Positions 1 to 5,039 of a DNA stretch of 5,039 bases are shown piece after piece; within the stretch, counting starts at the first letter, position 1, and each line of letters starts with the position of its first letter. The position numbers were made by a program, and so were the translations under genes. Origin of the DNA: Candidatus Sivonenia alaskensis PMM_0068. Its GTDB lineage: Bacteria > Cyanobacteriota > Cyanobacteriia > Gloeobacterales > PMM-0068. The notes beneath the pieces were generated by a model. It searched no databases and was not told where the DNA came from. It worked only from the letters and a program-made list of their open reading frames with translations. The stretch spans positions 1 to 5,039 of the forward strand of contig CASBPW010000252.1 in assembly GCA_949127685.1 (NCBI GenBank), in the 5' to 3' direction.

Positions 1-162
1 CGTGGAATTCATTCAACCATCACCACAAAATTAATGCATTATTAAAACGATTTTTCTCATGATTGTTATCAAGCTATGCGTTGTCTAAAGGGGCAAATAT
101 TATTAGAGATGAGACTTCAAAATGTTGAAAAATTAAACTTCCCAGTCTCTCCAGGTCTATAG
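1..162. other. Degraded, unassigned sequence left of the FkbM remnant
   Basis: No intact gene can be supported here. On the plus strand the frame used by the downstream FkbM remnant is open from 46 to 159 and closed by TAG at 160-162; it includes the peptide CYQAMRCLKGQILLEMRLQN, which I do not recognise. A second plus frame (3-59) gives INALLKRFF and would join the first through a single indel near 50-57, as expected of a decayed coding region. The minus strand also has an open stretch of about 28 codons (from 159 down to 76), so even the strand is uncertain. It could be the N-terminal part of the same dead FkbM gene or a fragment of another gene. No RNA gene, repeat array or mobile-element end is visible. 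Confidence 0.35.
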
Positions 163-546
163 AGTAGTTCCACCATAAAATCAGCAGATTTTAGGCAATA
201 TGAGATAATTGAAGCAGATTTTAAAACCCTTGATAAAGTTGCAGTCGAGCAGCAATTCCCTGGTAGAAGAGTTTTAGAACTTGCTGTTCAATGTGCAGAC
301 TACCTTGTGCTCAAAGGTGGAGATGAGCTTCTGCATCAAATCTAGCTGGTTATTGCAGAGCTATCTTTTGTACGATATGATGAAAACGCTCTAGTTTTTA
401 ACGAAATATTAAATCATCTCGATCGATATGCATTCGGCTTCTATGATCATACCGGTACTTTGAGATCAGCGATTGGTGGTACGCTTTCGCGATAAGAGGT
501 GGTTTTTATTCGTCAAGACTTACTTTTTCCTGAATTATTCAGGTAA
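163..546 (+). pseudogene. FkbM-family methyltransferase remnant (C-terminal part)
   Basis: One frame carries the recognisable C-terminal half of an FkbM-type SAM-dependent methyltransferase, a family that O-methylates sugars and other hydroxyl groups. In order it reads the strand before the core (TLDKVAVEQQFP, about 232-267), the core region (YLVLKGGDELL, 301-333), LVIAELSFVRYDE (346-384), a helix and FGFYDHTGT (433-459), and the closing strand EVVFIRQD (496-519), then PELFR and TAA at 544-546. From memory, functional relatives read IDVQG before the 'VLKGG' helix; here it is LAVQC, so the acidic residue and glycine are gone. In-frame stops occur at 160-162 (TAG), 343-345 (TAG, where a charged residue such as Glu is expected) and 493-495 (TAA). 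The N-terminal SAM-binding half is missing or unrecognisable. All surviving blocks share one frame, so decay here was by substitutions. Its sequence differs strongly from the intact FkbM gene downstream, so it is not a recent duplicate of it. Confidence 0.8.
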
Positions 547-558
547 ATTACCTCCTGA
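529..558. promoter_or_regulatory. Overlapping palindromes before the FkbM gene
   Basis: Three symmetric elements interlock within 30 bases. CCTGAATTATTCAGG (529-543) has perfect 7-base arms around one central base. AGGTAAATTACCT (541-553) has perfect 6-base arms around one central base. TCAGG (539-543) can also pair with CCTGA (554-558), enclosing the second palindrome. The cluster sits at the 3' end of the FkbM remnant and 40-70 bases before the ATG of the intact methyltransferase gene. Odd-centred arms of this kind could be an operator or mutually exclusive RNA hairpins. No run of T follows, so a standard terminator is unlikely. The A+T-rich stretch after it (about 560-597) may hold a promoter, but I cannot point to a good -35/-10 pair. 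Confidence 0.3.
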
Positions 559-597
559 GATGATTTAATTAAAATTAACTAAAGATTATCAAATCTA

Positions 598-1803
598 ATG
601 ATTAAGAACTTCCTAGCCAAAAACAAAGCTATTCAAAGGACCAAGCAGCTAAAGGATCTGGTTCTGGAAAAGCTGGATTTGATAAAGCTAACGGTTGATC
701 AATTGGCAGAAGAAGGTCAAAAAAATAAACCTAGCACCAATATATTGCTAGAGACGCAGCGTAACACCGATGTATTGCTAGAGAATAGTGCCTTTTTGTT
801 ACAATACTCAGTGGAAATGGCTAGGGCTGCTCAGCATATGATTAGTTTAGCCGGAGATAATGCAAACGCCAATCATAAACAAGAGACTCTATACGAAAAT
901 CTGAAAAATCAAGTTGAATATCTTAAACTTCAAACCGATGACCTAAAACTTCAAGGTGAATTAGCCGTAAAGTCCCTCACAAGAATTCATGAGGACGTTA
1001 ATAAAAACCAATCTAAACTAATTACTGATCCAAAGTATTTTCAGGATATAGATATTGAGTTAATGGCATATTTATATTCCTATCTTCCCAATAATTTTGC
1101 TATTGATATTGGTGCAAATAAAGGAGATGTATCCAGCCGTCTACTGCAAGCAGGCTACCATGTTTATGCATTTGAACCGTTCCTTCCCGTTTTTGAAAAA
1201 TTGAACGCTCGGTTATCAGATAATTCTAACTTTCATGCCTTTGCGCTGGCACTTGGTTCGGCTAAAGAAACCCGCGATCTGCATATTGCAACAGATCATA
1301 CTGAATCCCAGGTTTATGAAGAATCAACTTACTATAATAGTTTGATACAGCACTCATTATCCGAAGGTTTAGAATTTACAGATGTTGTTCCTGTAGAAGT
1401 TCGAACTCTAGAAAGTTTGCATAATTCATTAGAACTACCTAAGGAGATTGGATTAGTTAAGATAGATACGGAAGGATTTGATTTAGAAGTTATCAGAGGG
1501 ATGGGGTCATATAACTATCCTGTAGTAGTTGCTGAGTTTTGGGATGCCAACTTCCCCTTTGGTCGCTCTGGAGCACTGAACCATTTGCAGGATTTAGTTG
1601 CTGAAATGAGAATCCGTAATTATCAATGGCATATAGTAATTTACCGAGTTTGGGGAATTCATGATATTAGCTATTATTGCAATTCTTCCTATTCAATAGA
1701 TAATTCCTGGGGAAACGTATTCTTTTTCCAGGACTATCAGGTCTTTAGTCAAGCCCTAAAGTGGTGTTCTTCTGTCATGCCCCCAACTTATTTTGCCACT
1801 TAA
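598..1803 (+). CDS. FkbM-family methyltransferase with N-terminal coiled coil
   Basis: This 401-residue protein is predicted to be a cytoplasmic SAM-dependent O-methyltransferase acting in glycan biosynthesis. Residues about 10-145 are rich in Leu, Lys, Glu and Gln and look helical or coiled-coil, with LKLQTDD and LKLQGEL as back-to-back seven-residue units. The FkbM domain follows. SAM motif I is AIDIGANKGDVS (168-179), the acidic end of the next strand is AFEP (191-194), the family's core block is VKIDTEGFDLEVIRG (287-301), then VVVAEFWD (309-316). The C-terminal tail (about 341-401) is Tyr/Trp-rich and contains NVFFFQD (373-379). All expected motifs are intact. An in-frame stop at 580-582 with no start between it and 598 supports the ATG. 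No good Shine-Dalgarno is visible, which is common in cyanobacteria. The gene runs toward the large glycosyltransferase gene, 179 bases from its stop. The methyl acceptor cannot be read from sequence; a sugar hydroxyl is the likely choice given the neighbour. Confidence 0.88.
   Translation: MIKNFLAKNKAIQRTKQLKDLVLEKLDLIKLTVDQLAEEGQKNKPSTNILLETQRNTDVLLENSAFLLQYSVEMARAAQHMISLAGDNANANHKQETLYENLKNQVEYLKLQTDDLKLQGELAVKSLTRIHEDVNKNQSKLITDPKYFQDIDIELMAYLYSYLPNNFAIDIGANKGDVSSRLLQAGYHVYAFEPFLPVFEKLNARLSDNSNFHAFALALGSAKETRDLHIATDHTESQVYEESTYYNSLIQHSLSEGLEFTDVVPVEVRTLESLHNSLELPKEIGLVKIDTEGFDLEVIRGMGSYNYPVVVAEFWDANFPFGRSGALNHLQDLVAEMRIRNYQWHIVIYRVWGIHDISYYCNSSYSIDNSWGNVFFFQDYQVFSQALKWCSSVMPPTYFAT
735..784 (+). 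repeat. Imperfect short direct repeat within the FkbM gene
   Basis: Bases 735-754 and 765-784 match at 18 of 20 positions and lie exactly 30 bases (10 codons) apart, so the frame is kept. They encode TNILLE and TDVLLE in the N-terminal helical region. This is best read as a small in-frame duplication that lengthened the helical segment, followed by divergence; the remaining 10 bases of each unit no longer match. Confidence 0.6.
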
Positions 1804-1982
1804 GCTAATTGGATATGCCTGTATAGTTCAATCTAAAGCTATGTTTCTATATTCAAAAATTTGCCACTTACTCTGGCTTCTCGGCCCTCAATTGATAGCC
1901 TTTTATCATCAAGTTGCAATTCAATGATTTTGCTATGTTGCTACTCATTTGAGGGTAGTCCGAACGTTTTTTTATACCAAAA
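1804..1982. other. Intergenic gap between convergent genes
   Basis: This 179-base A+T-rich gap separates the 3' ends of the two convergent genes. I found no GC-rich hairpin followed by a T run for either gene, so termination may be Rho-like, weak, or bidirectional by collision. An 11-base sequence, TTTGCCACTTA, occurs at 1792-1802 across the FkbM stop codon and again at 1860-1870. Bases 1944-1982 are the former coding tail of the minus-strand gene, described separately. Confidence 0.5.
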
Positions 1983-1985
1983 CTA
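1941..1985 (-). other. Stranded 3' coding tail beyond the TAG of the glycosyltransferase gene
   Basis: Reading the minus strand past the TAG at 1985-1983 gives FWYKKTFGLPSNE and then a second TAG at 1943-1941. Alignment with the protein's own internal motif (MESSKFWQIRNSWLKLKG) puts the first TAG exactly on the tryptophan of 'NSW', followed by a comparable aromatic/lysine pattern. From memory, cyanobacterial proteins with this motif often continue as 'W-F-K-L-K-K-x-x-G-L-P'. The TAG is one base from TGG. I infer that the ancestral gene ended at 1941 and that a nonsense change shortened the protein by 14 residues. Confidence 0.6.
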
Positions 1986-4900
1986 TTGGCTCCGAAGCTT
2001 CCATAACTTGCTAGATTCCATTGCCTTCACTCGATCAATTGCTTCCTCTTTTTCAATCTCAATCTGTATAAGCTGGCGCGACAGTTCGCTAATGGTTTGC
2101 TCTTGCGGATCAATCCTTTCCCGAATGCTGAAGTCAGTATACCTGAGGGTCAAATTAGGGCTATAGCAAGGATCATGTTCGATAATTGACTTCCATCGCT
2201 TCTGTATATAATGAGTTTCTTCCAAAAATCTTGCTCGCTTCTCGGGTGTGTTGTCAAACCCTCTGCTCTTTGATTCATAGTGATATAGAACCACATGAGG
2301 TGGCAGAACGTTATGGTAGCCCTGGGCCATCATTTTTAGGCAAAGATCAATATCATTATAGCCAACAGCAAGTTGTTCATTGAAGCTCCCCACAGCCTCA
2401 AAAACTTCTCGTCTACACATCAAGCAAGCACCTGTCACTGCCGTATAGTTATTCACAGCAAGCAGTTGCCCTAAATATCCCGGTGAATCGCTAGTAAAGT
2501 GGCGGTGTCCATGCTCTGTCAGACTGCCTACCCCCATCGTTATGCCCGAGTGCTGAATCGTACCATCTGAATAGAGCAATGTTGCCCCCACCGCACCAAT
2601 GGAGGGCCGCTGGGACTGTTCCACCATACCTTCAATCCAGTCTGGAGCAATCACTTCAGTGTCATTGTTTAGGAACAACAGGAAATCGCCTTTTGCCTTT
2701 TCAACCCCGTAGTTATTAATTTTGGCATAGTTAAATGGAATGTCAAGTGAATAGCACTTAAACCTTTCGGGCTGTTGATTCAACCAATTTGAGATGACCT
2801 TGGCAGTATAAGCTTCATGGCTGGCGTTATCAATTACAATTACCTCATAATTTGGGTAGGTTGTTTTGGCAAAGATAGACTCAATGCATTGATTGAGAAT
2901 ATAGCCCAGATCTTTAGTGGGAATGATGATGCTCACCAACTTGTAGTCGCTGATTTCGTATCGGATAGTGTAGATGCCTGGATATTGCTCGTTACAGGAA
3001 ACTTTGCCCGGTTCACCCCGGCGGTGAATTGCCTCGCTGATTGCTTTCACTGCGGCCATATAGGCATTGGTCTTGGTGCTAGCGACACGAAGAGCTGCCT
3101 CAGGGTAAATTCGCCCATGATAGAGAATCTTAGGGATATGGTATATCTTGTCGGTTTTCTCGGTAAACCGTAGAACCAGATCGTAATCTTGACTGCCTTC
3201 ATACCCAACTCTAAATCCACCAATTTCGTTGATGATTGACCGTCGATAAACACCAAAGTGGCTGGTGTACATGCGCGACAAAAACGAGTCTGGGCACCAG
3301 TCTGGCTTAAAAAGAGGATCGCGTCGTTTGCCGTCTACCGTCAGCTTGTCTTCATCCGAATAGATCATGTCAGCATCAGGATACTGATTGATCAAGAAGA
3401 CGACTTCAAATAGGGCTTCTGCAGGCAAGATGTCATCGTGATCAAGCAGAGCAATATAGTCTCCGGTAGCTAGCTCAACTGCTGAGTTAGAACAGCGAGA
3501 GATATGGCCATTTTCCTCACGGAAGGCGATCTTAATGCGTGAGTCTTTTCTGGCATACTTCTCTAGGACTTTGCGAACATGCAACTCGGTCGAGGCGTCA
3601 TCCGCAATGCAGAGCTCCCAGTTAGGATAGAGCTGCCCTATCACCGAATCAATCGCCTCCCGCAAATACTCTTCCGGTGTGTTATACACCGGCATGATGA
3701 TGCTGATCAGTGGACGCTCGCGCAACACGGCCATGATTTCTGCCATTCGTTTGAAATCTTCCGGCTTCGGGGTGTTGCACTCGATCCATCGTTCATATAG
3801 CTCGGTTGGTGATGTTGTCTGCTGCTCCACCTTGACAATCTTCTCTTCTAGGAGCTGTTGGTCTGTTTTAGCTTCCGCTGGAGGGAGTTGGGGGGGAAGC
3901 GGATCCGGGTCAAAAATTACGAATGGCGCGATGTCTTCTTGAGATGATCTAACCCTGCCCTTCAGCTTTAGCCATGAGTTGCGAATCTGCCAGAACTTAC
4001 TGCTCTCCATTGCCGTAATCCGAGACTGCGCACGCTCTAGCTTCTCTAACTTCTCGGTACGATCGATTTGAAATTCTGTTTCAGCAATCGTCAACTTGAG
4101 CTTGGCCTGATCCTGGCATGCTTCCAGTCGCGCTTCAGTATCCGTCAGTTGCTCTTGTAAATCTTCTAACTCTACTTCCGCTTGTTGCGATTCGGCCCGC
4201 AAATGTTGCAATTCAGTATCTGCTTGCAGCAGTTTTACCTGAGATGTCTGAAGTGCATCTTCCAGTTGTAAGATTTTTAAATTCAGTTCTGCAACCAAGC
4301 TCTGGAGTGATGCTGGGACAGGATGCTTTTGATATTCCAGAATCTGTTCATTATTTATCTTGTCCTTAAGTTTAAGAATTTGGTCTTCTTCAAATGAAGG
4401 ATGCCCTGTAACCCGATCCTGCGGTGCAGAAATTGGGCGTTTCTCAATCACTACCATACTGTCGTAGTAGTCTATTGAATAGACCGAGCGAGTAAAGTCT
4501 GTGACTCGAAAATTGTCCGGATCTCTAGAATGCCAAGCATTTAATAGATCTACCAGCCGCTTACTATACTCAATAAAGCTGTCGGACTGGCGAAATCCTC
4601 CGCCATACTCACCCCAGTAGCTGGTGTACAGATCTTCACATAGATAAATACCGTTCTCGCTAACATGCGAAAATAGTTCCTCAAAGGTGACAATCTGCTG
4701 ACGCATGGTATGGCCGCCACCGTCCAGCAAAATATCAATACGAGGAAATTTCCTTCTCAAGTCAGCCAGAAAGGTTCGATCTTCCTGATCGCCAATAATA
4801 ATTTCAATTCCTTCTTCTTCAAATTGCTTACATCTCGGATCAATATCAATTCCAATAATTTTAGCGTTAGGCCCAAAATAATCTCTCCACATTTGGAGAG

Positions 4901-5039
4901 AGCCACCATGATAGATGCCAATCTCAACGATATGGACATCGGTGCTTCTAAAGCGAGAAAAATAGCGATCGTAGATCTCAAAATAATGCGTCCATTTGTG
5001 AATGAGTCGCCGATCGTTTGACTCAAAATAGCGCTGTAA
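1983..5039 (-). CDS. Methyltransferase / coiled coil / tandem GT2 glycosyltransferase fusion (N-terminus beyond window)
   Basis: The window holds 1018 codons plus the stop; residues are numbered here from base 5039. The frame is open to the edge, so the start lies outside, probably only a few to some tens of codons away judging by relatives recalled from memory. Residues 1-205 are a class I SAM methyltransferase of the CmcI/Methyltransf_24 type: HYFEIYDRYF (18-27), motif I VEIGIYHGGS (38-47), GIDIDP (63-68), DILLDGGGHT (102-111), YLCEDLYTSYW (132-142). A coiled coil rich in Leu/Glu/Gln follows (219-342), then the MESSKFW motif (344-350) and a proline-rich linker (376-389). GT2 domain 1 has SIIMPVYN (446-453), DHDD (533-536) and SQDYDL (616-621). 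GT2 domain 2 has VSIIIPTKD (702-710), LNNDTE (790-795), GACLMCRREVF (870-880) and NDIDLC (895-900). The end is a short helix and a truncated MESSK motif. The likely job is cytoplasmic addition of sugars to a surface glycan, with methylation by the fused domain. The ATG at 4892 would remove motif I and is not the start. Confidence 0.9.
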   Translation of the reverse strand, partial: LQRYFESNDRRLIHKWTHYFEIYDRYFSRFRSTDVHIVEIGIYHGGSLQMWRDYFGPNAKIIGIDIDPRCKQFEEEGIEIIIGDQEDRTFLADLRRKFPRIDILLDGGGHTMRQQIVTFEELFSHVSENGIYLCEDLYTSYWGEYGGGFRQSDSFIEYSKRLVDLLNAWHSRDPDNFRVTDFTRSVYSIDYYDSMVVIEKRPISAPQDRVTGHPSFEEDQILKLKDKINNEQILEYQKHPVPASLQSLVAELNLKILQLEDALQTSQVKLLQADTELQHLRAESQQAEVELEDLQEQLTDTEARLEACQDQAKLKLTIAETEFQIDRTEKLEKLERAQSRITAMESSKFWQIRNSWLKLKGRVRSSQEDIAPFVIFDPDPLPPQLPPAEAKTDQQLLEEKIVKVEQQTTSPTELYERWIECNTPKPEDFKRMAEIMAVLRERPLISIIMPVYNTPEEYLREAIDSVIGQLYPNWELCIADDASTELHVRKVLEKYARKDSRIKIAFREENGHISRCSNSAVELATGDYIALLDHDDILPAEALFEVVFLINQYPDADMIYSDEDKLTVDGKRRDPLFKPDWCPDSFLSRMYTSHFGVYRRSIINEIGGFRVGYEGSQDYDLVLRFTEKTDKIYHIPKILYHGRIYPEAALRVASTKTNAYMAAVKAISEAIHRRGEPGKVSCNEQYPGIYTIRYEISDYKLVSIIIPTKDLGYILNQCIESIFAKTTYPNYEVIVIDNASHEAYTAKVISNWLNQQPERFKCYSLDIPFNYAKINNYGVEKAKGDFLLFLNNDTEVIAPDWIEGMVEQSQRPSIGAVGATLLYSDGTIQHSGITMGVGSLTEHGHRHFTSDSPGYLGQLLAVNNYTAVTGACLMCRREVFEAVGSFNEQLAVGYNDIDLCLKMMAQGYHNVLPPHVVLYHYESKSRGFDNTPEKRARFLEETHYIQKRWKSIIEHDPCYSPNLTLRYTDFSIRERIDPQEQTISELSRQLIQIEIEKEEAIDRVKAMESSKLWKLRSQ
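3951..4013 (-). repeat. Internal MESSK motif, copy 1 (copy 2 at 1986-2024)
   Basis: The glycosyltransferase gene carries the same protein motif twice, each time right after a helical stretch: AMESSKFWQIRNSWLKLKGR here and AMESSKLWKLRSQ at 1986-2024. The two are similar as protein, and the codons have drifted at synonymous sites (for example GAGAGCAGTAAG against GAATCTAGCAAG), so this is an old repetition and not a recent copy. Each appears to be an end-cap of a coiled coil; its function is unknown to me. Comparing the copies reveals the tryptophan-to-stop change in copy 2. Confidence 0.7.

Noticed and set aside
529..553. Intrinsic terminator for the FkbM remnant
   Set aside because: The stems are short and A+T-rich and no T run follows on the plus strand.
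1792..1870. 11-base direct repeat TTTGCCACTTA at 1792 and 1860 as a possible insertion scar
   Set aside because: A few 11-base repeats are expected by chance in a window this size, and the 57 bases between show no inverted ends or element-like structure.
160..1985. Stop-codon recoding as an explanation for in-frame TAG/TAA at 160, 343, 493 and 1985
   Set aside because: The residues expected at these positions differ (Glu-like, variable, Trp), two different stop codons are involved, and the intact 401-codon gene has no internal stops. Ordinary nonsense changes explain it better.
1861..2166. Plus-strand open frame of 101 codons
   Set aside because: It overlaps the 3' end of the glycosyltransferase gene in antisense, has no ATG start and shows no domain pattern.
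2817..3173. Plus-strand open frame of 118 codons
   Set aside because: It lies wholly antisense within the well-supported glycosyltransferase domains and has no recognisable motif.
4965..4971. HIP1 site (cyanobacterial GCGATCGC)
   Set aside because: Only 7 of 8 bases match and no complete site occurs in the window, so it does not help identify the host.
4710..5026. Open frames on both strands near the right edge
   Set aside because: Both overlap the methyltransferase domain in other frames; the frame with the SAM motifs is clearly the coding one.

Overview
The window looks like part of a cell-surface polysaccharide (LPS, S-layer glycan or exopolysaccharide) biosynthesis region. A cyanobacterial host is my inference. 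It rests on the multidomain glycosyltransferase with coiled coils followed by a 'MESSKxW' motif, on the 'ELYERWI' lead-in to its first GT2 domain, and on the absence of a clear Shine-Dalgarno. No complete HIP1 palindrome is present to support the host call.

Layout. Bases 1-162 hold degraded, unassigned sequence. Bases 163-546 are the decayed C-terminal part of an FkbM-type methyltransferase, with in-frame stops and a lost core motif. About 529-558 is a nest of overlapping palindromes at the end of that remnant, ahead of the next gene. Bases 598-1803 (+) encode an intact 401-residue protein: an N-terminal coiled-coil-like region followed by an FkbM methyltransferase domain. Bases 1804-1982 separate two convergent genes, and I see no convincing terminator there. 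Bases 1983-5039 (-) encode a large protein whose N-terminus lies beyond the right edge. Its order is SAM methyltransferase, long coiled coil, MESSK motif, proline-rich linker, GT2 glycosyltransferase, second GT2 glycosyltransferase, short helical tail. The frame stays open to base 5039, and the 49 codons upstream of the ATG at 4892 carry the SAM-binding motif, so that ATG is not the real start.

How the genes may work together. The GT2 pair would add sugars to a growing glycan, and the fused methyltransferase and the FkbM enzyme would methylate sugars or chain ends. Both intact genes join a methyltransferase to a coiled coil. That recalls O-antigen chain-terminating systems such as WbdD, but only by architecture.

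The most interesting details are signs of drift in the large gene. It ends at a TAG exactly where its second MESSK motif should have a tryptophan, and the lost tail is still readable downstream. Its methyltransferase reads DGGGHT where I expect DDGGHT. Its first GT2 reads YHGR where I expect YHWR. Together with the FkbM remnant this suggests a locus in flux. I see no clearly new type of system.
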